In this document: one piece after another, positions 1-10,256 of the stretch
Position numbering within the stretch: position 1 is the stretch's first letter
Layout of the letters: each line of letters opens with the position of its first letter
NCBI GenBank assembly: GCA_037127315.1
Contig: JBBBDQ010000332.1
Span: 1,452,501-1,516,500 of the forward strand
Source: Ascarosepion bandense
Lineage: Eukaryota > Mollusca > Cephalopoda > Sepiida > Sepiidae
Length of the DNA stretch: 64,000 bases
Direction: 5' to 3'
The notes under the pieces: model-generated
Databases searched by the model: none
What the model was told of the DNA's origin: nothing
The model's input: only the letters and a program-made list of their open reading frames with translations
Translations under genes and position numbers: made by a program

Positions 1-20
1 ATTATATATATATATATATA
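1..20. repeat. (TA)n microsatellite
   Basis: A pure TA run at the window edge directly abuts the SINE-T copy that follows. The same bracketing is seen around the other SINE-T copies. Confidence 0.95.
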
Positions 21-235
21 GTCACCTGCAGACAGATCTGTTCCGCTGTATCACAGTACGGTTAGACATCCGATTGAAACCCGACCGAATTGACGTCAGT
101 CGGCGATTCTACCTTTGAGCTATGTAGAAGGAGGTATACTTTTAGCGTATGATGAATCATACGCCAGTAATTAGAGTGCTTTAATTCATTACTGAATGAG
201 CAATGATCCAGGTGAAAAAGATCCAAGGTTTAAGA
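21..235 (-). mobile_element. SINE-T copy, truncated
   Basis: This copy aligns with those at 8516-8730, 15454-15755 and 62932-63063. On the minus strand it has a tRNA-like block with an A-box-like TAGCTCA segment and a B-box-like GGGTTTCAATC, separated by a GC-rich hairpin that contains GACCGAATTGACGTC. The block lies in the middle of the element, not at one end, which is unusual for a SINE. The copy is interrupted after about position 235. The tRNA-derived origin is inferred from the two boxes and their spacing. Confidence 0.6.
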
Positions 236-390
236 TTTTGAGTACCCTGGTTTTTTTTATTTATATAAACAGTGCTCAATACAATAAATATTGTAGAGCT
301 TAATATAATCATATATTCATAAATTAAATGTAAATTGCGACACGAAAATCATGCAGTGTTGGACGTTGTTTGTGAACATTATCTCTCCCC

Positions 391-392
391 CA

Positions 393-440
<48 letters not shown>
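391..440. repeat. (CT)n-(AT)n compound microsatellite
   Basis: A CT dinucleotide run passes directly into an AT run of about 30 bases. An ORF through it reads as SLSLYIYIYI and is an artefact. Confidence 0.95.
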
Positions 441-444
<4 letters not shown>

Positions 445-559
445 ATGTATATATTGTTATCCGTATTTGTTTTTTGATAGTATTGTTTACTCTGTACAAG
501 ATCCGGTACTATTCAAGGTTGTGAGTTTGCGGTTAGCTTATAAGGATAAGAGAATAAGA

Positions 560-1110
560 TAACGTTTGACTCTAGACATGAACAGGTCAATACTGTCGTC
601 ACTGAGGAAACATCTTCTAGGGCAGTGATTAGCAGGAAGAAGCTGTTTGAGTGGAACTTCTCACCGATAGAATAAGGAGAGAGTGTGGGTAGTTTGCTAC
701 TCTGTGGGTGGCATGGTGGATACTTGCCGTGAAGGTCAGTCCTGGTTAAACCAGGATATACAGTTTGTCCGAGCACTTTCCATGGTATAACAGTCAGAAA
801 CTTGACACATTTTCGGCTTGATCTGGATCTTATAAAGGCAGAAGATAGCTTGAGAGGTCAGGTACTTACTAGAGCGGCACAGAGCCTATCATTTTACCTC
901 GATTTTTAACGATGGATCGTATATAGGTATTCCAATTGAGATCGGGTGTGAGTCTGAGGCTATATATACTCTCAAGGCACCGAGATGACATCCGTTTATC
1001 CTAATTAGTGGTAGTCTGAGGTCTGATCGTAAGTGATCGAATGTAACCAGTTCGGCTTTAGAGGCATTGAATGAAATCAGCCAGTTTTTTTACCACAGAG
1101 AAGTAAATGT
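560..1110 (-). pseudogene. LINE-C reverse-transcriptase C-terminal remnant
   Basis: Minus-strand translation gives a stretch resembling non-LTR RT C-termini: KFHSNSFF-type residues followed by a short hydrophobic run and a leucine/asparagine tail, as in the copies at 37200-37330, 38449-38605 and 45290-45420. Stops and shifts interrupt it. The upstream part, towards 1110, matches the RT thumb region only loosely. No catalytic YADD motif is left. SINE-A copies follow on the opposite strand. Confidence 0.5.
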
Positions 1111-1230
1111 TAGATTGAAAGAGGAGTAAGCCTTCAATTTCTGATCATCACGACGTTTAGAGATGCACCTCGATATAGTCGTATCATCGGCATAGATGTT
1201 TACAAATCATCGGGGTACATTATTAGGTAG

Positions 1231-1524
1231 GATGTGCGTTGTGATGCAGTGGATATCGGCTCGGAACGACAAATCAGGGAGCCGAGTTCGAATTTCAGTT
1301 AAATTCATGGCTTTCACTTACGCACAAATACCCTTGGGAAAGGTATTAATCAGTCTCTTCTCTCCAGTTATGGGTTAAATAAGAGGACAGTTTGGGGTCT
1401 ATAGCCTTGGCTGGCAACTAATCCACCGCAGAAAGCAAAGATAAACTATTGCGGGATAATCTTCTGCCCAGTCGAGACATGATCGCCCAAAGCGTTTATC
1501 ACGTATGGCACTTAACTGACTGAC
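1231..1524 (+). mobile_element. SINE-A copy, near full length
   Basis: This is a tRNA-derived SINE. It opens with a head holding an A-box-like GTGATGCAGTGGATATC and a B-box-like GAGTTCGAATTTC, then a body with the recurring ACAAATACCCTTGGGAAAGG block. It ends in ACTTAACTGACTGAC. The body has lost a few bases before the 3' terminal hairpin. About 17 copies of this family lie in the window, on both strands. Confidence 0.85.
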
Positions 1525-1855
1525 ATTTTTAGTTAGATAATCTATGTAAATCGAAAATGAGTTGGTCCGAGAAGTGACCTCTGGTGACGACTGTGTTGAG
1601 CATCGAGGCCTCCAAAGATTGGCCATTAAAAATGACCTTCAGGAATTTACCTCTTAGTGAAGGATTTTATAATAGAGAAAACTCTTCTCTATCTTGAGAT
1701 CTTTGTGCTACACCCTGTGGTAGAAGTGAATTGGAACGGCAAGTTCAATTCTTTTGTTTTTGTTGTTCACTGAAGATATTTGTGTTTAAGATCAAACGAA
1801 AAATATGAGAGAAAATTACAGAATTTTAGCGTTTATTTGCTGGTATTTACATTTA

Positions 1856-1975
1856 GATGTGTTAGCCGATTTCGAATTCCAGTTAAATTCTTTGCATTCA
1901 CTTACGCTCAAATACCCTTGGGAAAGATATTAATCCGTCTCTTCCCTCAACTTATGGGTTAAATAACAGGACATA
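1856..1975 (+). mobile_element. SINE-A copy, 3' truncated and head-deleted
   Basis: Only the B-box end of the head (TTTCGAATTCCAG) and the first half of the body remain, ending shortly after the ATGGGTTAAATAACAGGAC block. The A-box region is replaced by unrelated sequence. Confidence 0.75.
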
Positions 1976-2046
1976 TTTGGTTCTATTTTCTATTTTTAAC
2001 TTCATGCATACGCGTTGTTTGTTTGTTTGTTTTTTTGTCTACTACC

Positions 2047-2337
2047 ATTGTGCGTTGCGGAACGAGAAATTGGAGAACCGAGTTCGAATTCCAGTTGAAT
2101 TCCTTGCATTCACTTGCGCACAAATACCCTTGGGAAAAGTATTACTCCGTCCCTTCCCTCCACTTATGGGTTAAATAATTGGCCAGATTGGGTTCTATAA
2201 CCTTGGTTGGCAACCAGTCTACCGCAGAACGAAATGGCAACCCTCTGCGGGATAATCTTCTGCTCAGTCAGTTATGTCTCTTTCGTGACATAATCGCCCA
2301 AAGCATGTATCACGTATGGCATTTAACTGACTGACTG
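2047..2337 (+). mobile_element. SINE-A copy, nearly complete
   Basis: The head has a short deletion across the A box. The B box (CGAGTTCGAATTCC), the body and the 3' end (TTTAACTGACTGAC) are present. The terminal hairpin reads ATGTCTCTTTCGTGACAT, one change from the consensus stem. Confidence 0.85.
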
Positions 2338-2412
2338 AAACAACTTAGGACATGCCACCATTTATATTAGATCACCTCACTTTTAAGCGAAAAAGTAAAA
2401 GAACAGGTAGTC

Positions 2413-3130
2413 TTAAAGTGGTTGCATAATCCTTGCTAGCACTATGTCTCGAGCCTGCGACCCATCGACGTCATCAAACTGTTGAATTATTCGTTTGTTA
2501 TGCTTTCCCAAAATTTTAAACGCAGCCTCTCTCAGTTCCTGCTTTTTTCGTGTCCTGTCTTCCTTCCTTCTCCTCTTCAAGTGGTGAAATGTACGCTCTC
2601 GTGGGTTATTATCCGGTGATTGACTATGCCAGTCCACTTTTTTTTCCCCTGAGGAAGTCCTTCGTAGTATTGGCAGTATGCTTTGTGTTATTGTCCTGCT
2701 GCATGATAAGCTTCCACCCGATTAGCTTGGATGTATTTCTGTAAATTGACAGACAAAATGACTGTAAACTTCTGAATTCATTCTGCTGCTAGCACCAATA
2801 ATGAGCCTGTTCCGGAAGCAGCCATGCAGTCCTAAGACAAGATGCTTCCTCTGTCATGCTTGACAGATGAGCTTCTATGCTTTGGATCATAAGCAGACTC
2901 TCTCTTTCTCCACGCTTTCTATTACTTTGGTAGAGGTTAATCTTCATCCCATCAGTCCATAAAACATTATTCTAGAACTTTCTTCGCTCATCTCTGCTTT
3001 CTTGAAAATTATAATCTATTCTTCTCATTCTTACTAATCATAAGTTGCTTGCATCTCGTAATATGGCCTCTACATTTCTGCTATCAAAGTCTTCAACGAA
3101 CGGTGGACAGTGAAACCTTCAACTCGGCAT
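2413..3130 (-). pseudogene. Decayed Tc1-like transposase
   Basis: Minus-strand reading recovers ordered pieces of a Tc1-family DDE transposase. First comes a stretch like NVLWTDGMKINLYQ (the second catalytic Asp region; here the usual Glu/Asp context is altered). Next is SKLIGWKLIMQQDNN followed by KHTANTTKDFL. Last is DWHSQSPDNNP, matching the conserved DWPxQSPDLNPIE block, and a C-terminal lysine/arginine-rich tail. Frameshifts and stops separate the pieces, so it cannot encode an active enzyme. Terminal inverted repeats were not found. A SINE-A copy lies directly next to its 3' side. Confidence 0.8.
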
Positions 3131-3193
3131 TTGATGTCACTGTTTACTTTTTGTTCTTTTTGTTTTCTTCATAGCACAAAACTTCTGTCATCG

Positions 3194-3310
3194 GCTTACG
3201 GCCTATCACGTTGAATACACCGGTTCTCGCTCGATCACCGAAGTTAAGCAACGTTGAGCCTGGTCAGTACTTAGATGGGTGACCGCTTCGGAATACCAGG
3301 TGCTGTAAGT
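3194..3310 (+). rRNA. 5S ribosomal RNA gene or recent 5S pseudogene
   Basis: About 117 bases match the metazoan 5S rRNA pattern from end to end. It has a TACGGCC start, CACGTTGAATACACCGGTTC, the internal control region with GATCACCGAAGTTAAGCAAC (A box), and the C box with GATGGGTGACCGCTTCGG and AATACCAGGTGCTGTAAG. A TTTT run follows directly and could terminate RNA polymerase III. A few positions differ from the usual animal sequence, in the first stem and after the A box. It is a single copy here, not an array, and a SINE-A copy begins about 10 bases downstream. It may be a dispersed functional gene, a retroposed copy, or the head of a 5S-SINE fusion. Confidence 0.85.
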
Positions 3311-3320
3311 TTTTAGTGAT

Positions 3321-3505
3321 GGATGTGCGTTGTGGTGCAGTTGATATCGGCTCGGAAAGAGAAATCGGTGAGCCGAGTTCGAATTACCAGTTGAATACCC
3401 TGCATTCACTTAAACACTGGTACCCTTGGGAAAGGTATTAATCCGTCCCTTCCCTCCAGTTATGGCTTAAATAACAGGGTAGGACTTGGGGACCCTGACC
3501 TTAAA
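3321..3505 (+). mobile_element. SINE-A copy, 3' truncated, fused to 5S
   Basis: The copy begins with GATGGATGTGCGTTGTGGTG and holds both Pol III boxes. It stops soon after the AGTTATGGCTTAAATAACAGGG block. It starts right after the 5S terminator run. Confidence 0.8.
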
Positions 3506-3799
3506 AACAAATCCCAATGAATCTTGATACTCGAAAAGAAAAAGTATTACTAGACACAAAACTTATATAAAAAACAGCAATACATTGTTGAAAGAAAAAG
3601 GTATTGCCAGCAATAAATAAATAAAATTTAGTTGGCAATAAATGACCCACCGAGGTTGATATGCCATAAAAACAAAACAACCTTCTGTCATCAACTGCTG
3701 TTGGTTTCCTTGGCTGACCCGTTCTCTGTTTGTTGTCCAGTATCGCAATAGTTTCTTTATCAGGACATTCTAAATTATTGTGTTAGCCATGCGTAATGT

Positions 3800-4910
3800 T
3801 TGTCCAGCAATACAAATGCGGAAGGATATTTATCTGTGCTTTATAGACTACGCAAAGGCGTTTGAAAATGTAAAACACAAGGACTTGATGGAGATGCTCA
3901 ACAACCTTGACATTTTCAGAAAAAAATCTTCAGGATAATCAAGAATCTATATTGCCAGCAAACCGCTTGTGTACGAATAGGAGGTGAACTCAGAAGATAT
4001 GCAAAAATAGAAAGGGGCGTAAGACAAGGATGTATTTTCTCACCGGATCTTTTCAACTTGTACAGCGAGGCAATTATGAGAGAAATAAAAGCCTTGCCAG
4101 GATTCATTAATGGAGGCCACAATCTCAACAATATTCGATACGCGGATGACACGGTGCTGATAGCAGACACGGAAAGGAAAATGCAGGACCTTCTGTAGAA
4201 GTTAACAAAACAAAGTGAAAAGAAAGGATTGAGCATAAACCTCAAGAAAACTGAATGTATGGTCATCAGCAAAAAGAGGAGACCAATATGCCATCCACAA
4301 GTCGGAGAATCTAAAAATACAATAATTAAAAAAATTCAAATAGTTGGGAAGTGTTTTGACAGAGGATGGAAAATGCGGCAGGGAGATCCAAAGACGCATT
4401 TCAGAAGCTAACTAGATTATTGAAAGACAGGAAAATCTCATTAGAAACAAAGAAAAGAGTGCTGGATTGCTATGTGATATCTATCCTTCTATATGAAAGT
4501 GAATGCTGGACGATTTCATAAAAGATGACGGAGAGGCTTGAAGCAGCAGAAATGTGGTTTTACAGAAGGATGCTGAGGATACCATGGACAGAGCACGTGT
4601 GCAACGATAAGGTGCTGGAAAGGATGCAAATGAGAAGAAAACTGATAATAAATATCAGGAAAAGACAAATGAGGTTCCTGGGGCACGTAATGAGAAAAGA
4701 AGTCCTAGAGAATTTGATACTCACAGGTCGGATAAATGGAAGGAGAAACAGGGAAAAGCAGCGCGAGACGTACTTGTTAGATCTGAGCAAATGATTGACG
4801 GAGCGGAGCTTGGAAGAGATACCAAGAGAAAAATGTTTGACAGCCAGAAGAGACAGAGCCAAGTGGAAGTCCATGATCGCTTACGTCCTGAAGTGACACA
4901 GCACATGAAA
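3800..4910 (+). pseudogene. LINE-A endonuclease/reverse-transcriptase pseudogene (RT and C-terminal part)
   Basis: Translation gives the RT core in pieces. CFIDYAKAFENVKHKDL near 3835 corresponds to RT motif A. RYADDTVLIAD near 4139 is the catalytic YADD motif. Then come SINLKKTECMVISKKRR, and from 4525 an open stretch of 89 codons with EMWFYRRMLRIPWTEH and FLGHVMRKEVLENLILTGR, the hallmark tail of this LINE type. In-frame stops and frameshifts lie throughout. The 3' end is near a CACAT...AAAAAG run. The element is 5' truncated, with no endonuclease domain visible. Confidence 0.85.
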
Positions 4911-5010
4911 AAGAATGTTTGTCCAATACTCTGATTGATTTTCCTTATTATCTCAACTTCACAATGGCTTGCTTTTCTCCCATAGACAAATCTCTCGTCT
5001 TCATGTTGGT

Positions 5011-5353
5011 TTTTTTTTAATCGTATCACCCCGAGCAAGGCGGTAACACCACTGATGTGCAGGGGGATACGTAATAGTGAAAAGATTGGAAAAGAGAAAG
5101 CCGGAAACCACATCCTAAACAGGGAACAAGGGATGAACTCTTAACCTGTTCAATAGACGTGGGTGGAATGTGAACCGGGCGATAGATAGATCTATCTACT
5201 CCAATTGAAAAAAAAACACAAAGTGAGAAGATTGGAAAACAGAAAGCCGGAAACCACATTCTAAACAGGGAACAAATGATGAGCCTCTTAACCTGTTCAA
5301 TAGACGTGGGTGGAGTGTGAACTGGGCGATAGATAGATCTATCTACTCCAAGT
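5011..5353 (-). mobile_element. SINE-B copy with two internal units
   Basis: Read on the minus strand, two tandem units of about 145 bp each hold TCGCCCAGTTCACACTCCAC and GTGGTTTCCGGCTTTC. The element then ends in a tail with CCTGCACATCAGTGGTGTTA and CTCGGGGTGATACGATTAAA. That tail matches the 3' end of LINE-B. Confidence 0.85.
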
Positions 5354-5559
5354 TTATCATTTTTAACGAGAAATGCAGTCTTTACAAGTGAAAGCCAAGA
5401 TTAAAACCAAGAGTAGTCATTCAGAGCTATTTAACAATCAATATAAAAGGCAACAGGTAACAAGAAACACCTGTCAGTCACATGTTCCAGCAGGTTTTCC
5501 TACTTAAAAAATATTAAAAAAAGGGCATATGTCCTAAGTTGTTTAACCCATCTAAATGT

Positions 5560-5860
5560 CAGTCAGTTAAGACCCATTACTGATACACGCTTTAGGTGAT
5601 CATGTCTCGAAAGCGACATAACTGACTGGGCAGAAGATTATCCCGCAGTCGGTTGCCATTGCTTTCTGCGGTAGACTGGTTGCTAGTTAAAGCTATAGAA
5701 CCCAATCTGTACTATTATTCCACCCATAACTCGAGGGAAGAGACGGATTAATATCTTTCGCAAGCAAAGGATATGTGTGCGTAAATGAATGCAAGAAATT
5801 CAACTGGAATTCGAACTCGGCATCCCGATTTTTCGTTCCGAGTCGATATGTTATAATTTG
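5560..5860 (-). mobile_element. SINE-A copy, near full length
   Basis: The minus-strand copy keeps the 3' CTGACTGAC end, the terminal hairpin (CATGTCTCGAAAGCGACAT on the plus strand, with one mismatch), the body and the B box (CGAGTTCGAATTCC). The A-box end decays before 5860. Confidence 0.85.
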
Positions 5861-5965
5861 TAGCCCAAGTCGTAAAGAAATACAAAAATTGGACTCACCA
5901 GTACAGGTCACACTTTACAATTGGTTTTACCTATGAAAAATATGAGCGTTATCTTTGATTATCTG

Positions 5966-5966
<1 letters not shown>

Positions 5967-5997
<31 letters not shown>
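5967..5997. repeat. (TG)n microsatellite
   Basis: A pure TG dinucleotide run of about 15 repeats. Confidence 0.95.
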
Positions 5998-5998
<1 letters not shown>

Positions 5999-6117
5999 CA
6001 AAATAATTCTCAATCAAAAATGTCATGATGCCATTTCTGACCTTAGGTCGCTGGATGGAAAAAAATTGCGCATAAAGTTGTATTTAAAGAAAAGTTAGTC
6101 AGTAAAGTTAGACCTGC

Positions 6118-6303
6118 ACTAGGTTGCCAATGTTTTCTGCAGTTGTCTAGTTGCCAGCGAAGGCTATAGAACCCAATCTGTCCTATTATTTAACCCATAA
6201 TTGGAGGGAAGAGACAGATTAATACCGTTCCCAAGAATATTTGTGCGTAAGTGAATGCAGGGAATTCAACTGGAATTCGAACTCGGCTCCTCGATTTGTC
6301 ATT
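6118..6303 (-). mobile_element. SINE-A copy, partial
   Basis: The head and first half of the body are present on the minus strand. The 3' hairpin part is missing. A trinucleotide array interrupts the head at the ATTTGTCATT position. Confidence 0.8.
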
Positions 6304-6402
6304 AAAGGAAGAAATAATAATAATAATAATGAGAAGAAGAAGAAGAAGAAGAAGAAGAAGAAGAAGAAGAAGAAGAAGAAGAAGAAGAAGAAGAAGAAGA
6401 AA
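6304..6402. repeat. (AAT)n-(GAA)n microsatellite
   Basis: A short AAT run is followed by about 24 GAA repeats. ORFs through it read as poly-Arg or poly-Leu and are artefacts. LINE-A elements end in short GAA runs, so this array could have grown from such a tail. Confidence 0.95.
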
Positions 6403-6506
6403 TAAAAGTTTTAGACAATACGAAATTAAAAAAATGAAATTAATCTGGAAAAAATCATACATGTTTAAAAGACTTGATTTTGACGAAAAATGCTGTTCCT
6501 GCTACA

Positions 6507-6717
6507 GGCAGTCAGTTAAGTGCCATACATGATACACGCTTGGGCGATCATGTCTCGAAAGCGACATGACTGACTGGGCAGAAGATTATCCCGCACTAGG
6601 TTGCCATTGATTTCTGCGGTAGACTGGTTGCCGCCCAGGGCTATAGAACCCAATCTGTCCTGCTATTTAACCCATAACTGGAAGGAATGGACGGATTAAT
6701 ACCTTTCCCAAAGGGTA
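6507..6717 (-). mobile_element. SINE-A copy, head missing
   Basis: The 3' end, terminal hairpin and body are present. It stops at the CCCAAAGGGTA block, so the tRNA-like head is absent. Confidence 0.8.
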
Positions 6718-7217
6718 ATCATGACTAATAAATATTGAGAAACTGGCTCGGGCTGGCTGATAAATAATTCGTAAGGGCAGAGTGTACTTTTCCCTTAGTG
6801 CTGTAAACACTTCCAACGCGATATCAATAAAAAACACACACTGTTAAAAGATGTCAAGGTTCTTTCTGTAGCAATGCTTCCTGGCGATATGAAAGTTTCA
6901 CGACTAGAGCTTTCTTGGGAATGTGCGGTAGGCAAACAGACAACGGTATTTCGTCACAAGTCACGTTTCAAGATAACCTTTGACCACTGACCAGATTTAG
7001 CATCCACTAATCATTCATTCTGAAGCTACAACACTCCGACATGCCCTGTGTATAAGATGGTATTTATATACAGTTATGTCTCGAGGTGGTTGATGCCAAG
7101 TTATGCCGCCCTTTGCCAGAAACCCCCAATATTCAATTGATTCACGAAATAACGCGTGTCCATTTATATATCTCCCTCTCTCTTTATATATATATATATA
7201 TATGCATGCACGACCGA
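6718..7217. other. No recognised feature
   Basis: This stretch is low-identity AT-rich sequence with a short (TA)n run near 7187-7204. I saw no open frame or repeat relative elsewhere in the window. Confidence 0.5.
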
Positions 7218-7572
7218 CCATAATTATTAGGCCACCCCAGTTTTTTGTTTTAATTATGTATTTCATATAATTTTTAGTATTTATTGCCATGTAGTAATTC
7301 TAAATGAAACAGAATGGTTCTTTTGTTAATACTGCACAATAACATGTGCATCAAATGAACTGTTCTGGTGTCCAGTTTTTGTGCTCTCTTCCCCATGCTA
7401 GTCTCTTCTTATTATTGACTGGCCGAAGTAAAGGCTTCCTAGCTGCCTTGTAAAATTTTGCAAAATAATAATAACAAAAAAACTATTTTATTTTCATTTC
7501 GAATTATCCACTTATAGTATGAAATACATCGCTTAAAATAAAAAAAACTGGGGTGGCCTAATAATTATGGCC
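7218..7572. mobile_element. Tc1-like MITE with 27-bp terminal inverted repeats
   Basis: The left end, CCATAATTATTAGGCCACCC followed by CAGTTTTTT, is repeated in perfect inverted form at the right end (about 7542-7570). The interior of about 300 bp is non-coding. Compact size, no transposase and TIRs of the GGCC-ATAATTATT type fit a non-autonomous Tc1/mariner-group element. A (TA)n array flanks it on the right, so the exact TA target duplication cannot be fixed. Confidence 0.8.
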
Positions 7573-7574
7573 AG

Positions 7575-7609
<35 letters not shown>

Positions 7610-7640
7610 TGTATTTCATACTATATATATATATATATCA
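7573..7640. repeat. (TA)n arrays flanking a 16-bp inverted-repeat arm
   Basis: Two TA runs surround GATGTATTTCATACTA (about 7608-7623). This is the exact reverse complement of TAGTATGAAATACATC inside the MITE at about 7515-7530. Confidence 0.8.
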
Positions 7641-7811
7641 GGACTGGCTAAACTTGCTTAATGTAAGGGCCACATACGAAAAAGTTCAGTTGAGTGGTTA
7701 GCTAATCCCCGTTGCAGACGCTTGCTCAGGCACATATTGTCTTTGTTCAAAACTAACAGAGCCAACCTGTTGTTTATACTGCAACTATACTGAGCGGACA
7801 TTAGTTAAACT
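7641..7811. repeat. Dispersed repeat, relative near 59.74 kb
   Basis: The segment with TTTATACTGCAACTATACTG and AGCGGACATTAGTTA is closely matched near 59737-59780. No coding content was seen. Its family is unknown. Confidence 0.5.
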
Positions 7812-7859
<48 letters not shown>

Positions 7860-7884
7860 GTGAGAGAGAGAGAGAGAGAGAGAA
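7812..7884. repeat. (GA)n microsatellite
   Basis: GA repeats of about 70 bases with a few interruptions. The ORF that begins inside it (RERERERK) is an artefact. Confidence 0.95.
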
Positions 7885-8380
7885 AGAGAGCGTTATCTAT
7901 CGTGAACAAACGTCTGAACAAGGCGAGAATGCTAAAACCATCGGTCACGATGAACTGTCACTTCGTGCTACTACAACCATCGTCCGCTTCCACAGGGCCT
8001 CGTCTATGTGATGCATTGCAGATAACGCACAAAGCTTTACCTCCTTTAACGCTCAATACAAAATCTTCCGCCAACTCTGGTTTAAAATTTTGTTTTCATC
8101 TTCATATTTTCGTTTTGTACAATCTGACGATCCGTTAGGTAAAACCTCGGTAGGTCTGTTGGCTCTTACTTAGATTTATTCTTTCTTTGTTGCTCTATTA
8201 TTGTATTGAGCTCTTTAGTGTTAGGGTTCTCGTCTCGGGTTTTTTTCTTTCCTACGAGTATTTGACGTTTGCTCATGTACTTCATTTCTTTTTTACTTCC
8301 CCTTTTTTCCCCTCCGAGTCCGAGTTTGTTCTCGGTGGGTTTTTCGAGACGAACTGAAATATATTATAACAATTATTAGT
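7885..8380. other. No recognised feature
   Basis: A 92-codon open frame reaching 8138 starts in the GA run and has no recognisable domain. The rest is T-rich with an ATT-rich end. Confidence 0.4.

Positions 8381-8730
<350 letters not shown>

Positions 8731-8763
<33 letters not shown>
8731..8763. repeat. (AT)n microsatellite
   Basis: A pure AT run that closes the SINE-T copy. Confidence 0.95.
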
Positions 8764-8765
<2 letters not shown>

Positions 8766-9740
8766 CTCTAGGGTGCTGGTATAATATGTGATTTACACGC
8801 CACTGTGATGTACAGGTTAAAACTAGATACGCTTGTGGTCTACATTCAAAATTTTATTATAAATGTGCTGTTCGGAGGAGAAGAGTTAGTTACATGTATC
8901 AATGTGTAGTTTTACACAAAGGCAGGCAATAATCTTTAAAGAAGAGATCTTTAATTGAAATCTGAACTTGAGAGAGAGAGAGGGGGGGGGGCAGGAATTG
9001 CACATTAGTATTAAGCATGCGTTTTGGAACCTTTAGACATTGATGTAGATCACAACCTATACCAGCACCACATCCAGTGTGTTGGTACATTGAACAGAAC
9101 TGTGTATTTGGGCAGCAATGTCCCTTTTATATTTGGGCGGGGGTAGCAAAAGAAAAATCTTCTTAAGAGTTACAAAATATAGGAAGTTGTGGAGAACCAT
9201 TATTTTCAATGTCCTGAAGGGACACAACATATAGAAGTAGAAGACGGACGCTATTTTGGTGGCATGTCTAAATGATACACTGTTGAGGCACTTAGCTATT
9301 TACCACCGTTCTTGTTTACAAGAGAGTTCGTACTGTACTTCATGGTGCGAAAGACTTCCGGCTCTCCATAATTAGTCTCGATAAATCCGGAAAAAAAACA
9401 AAAAAACATTTGAGAGCAATACAAGTCGAACATAATCTTAGAATTATTTTAAACTTTTGTTCTCATCTTGGTTGAGATATTTAGTTCTTTCTCTATCAAG
9501 GATCGAACGCATGACCATTTGATGATACTGACACACGTATAGCCAACTACTATATCCACTACGCCACCAACACGAAGTTGCGTATTTTTGGAGCCTTTTA
9601 TATTCAGCGTCAGGTGGGTTTTGACAACTGGATTATGTTAGTGGGTTCGTGCCACTTGTCATAATTTGCATTTATTTTTGAGATGAGTAATTTTAATAGA
9701 CAATTAACAACAAGATAATCCACGAACGTTGTGTCTATTA
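8764..9740. other. Mostly unannotated; LINE-A 3' scrap and tRNA-like patch inside
   Basis: At about 9187-9245 the segment with TGTCCTGAAGGGACACAACA and a GAAGTAGAAG end matches the last 60 bases of LINE-A on the plus strand. At about 9505-9575 a minus-strand tRNA-like patch (GATCGAACGC to ACTACGCCACC) may be a SINE head. An (AG)n-(G)n run lies at 8970-8991. The remainder has no match. Confidence 0.45.
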
Positions 9741-10256
9741 TCTAAACTTATTTATAAATGGACTTTGTCTCTGTGTGTGTCTGTGTGTGTGTCCGTTACC
9801 TATAGACTCCGAAACGGCTGAACCGATTTTCTGGAAATTTTACACAGTTGTACGATAAGCGTCTGCGAGTGTTCTTAGCTAGGTTTTGTGTCGAGGTACC
9901 CCCGATAAATATCGAAAATCGATAATCGAAAAAATCGGGTTATAGAAAGAGTGGTTCGATTTTAATCAAATTTGACACACTCATAGACAAAGACATAAGA
10001 AACGATATTCAGAAGTTTCAAGGTTGCAGTTCTTACAATAGTGCAGAAAATCGATAAAATACATATATATAAAAGGCAAGATGTTTGTGTGTGTGTGTGT
10101 TTATCTGTCTGTATGTCCTTTATACAAATCCACAATTTTTACCCGATACTCACCAAACTTCACACAAATATTCTTTAGGCTGAGTCTGAGCTTCAGGATC
10201 ATGGATTAGTTTTAAAGATTTCATTACACCCAAGCAACGACGGGCTATACTGCTAG
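9741..10256 (+). mobile_element. Non-autonomous Helitron, full length
   Basis: The element begins TCTAAACTTATTTATAAATG after an A. It ends in a short hairpin (CCAAGCAACGACGGG, originally CCCG/CGGG) about a dozen bases before CTAG, followed by T. These are the Helitron hallmarks: 5' TC, subterminal 3' hairpin, CTRR end, insertion between A and T. The interior holds TCCGTTACCTATAGACTCCG and ACGGCTGAACCGATTTT, typical of a widespread animal Helitron group, plus small TG runs. It has no Rep/helicase coding. It is 516 bp long, with relatives at 27816-28336 and 60536-60946. Confidence 0.9.

Noticed and set aside
1300..1380. Repeated short frames reading FxAFTYAQIPLGK at 1.3, 1.9, 2.1 and 38.7 kb and elsewhere
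   Set aside because: They are translations of the SINE-A body, not a conserved protein.
6251..6532. Open frames giving poly-Arg or poly-Leu
   Set aside because: They are translations of the GAA array.
9505..9575. A functional tRNA gene on the minus strand
   Set aside because: The B-box side resembles a tRNA, but acceptor and anticodon stems do not pair. At most it is a SINE head.
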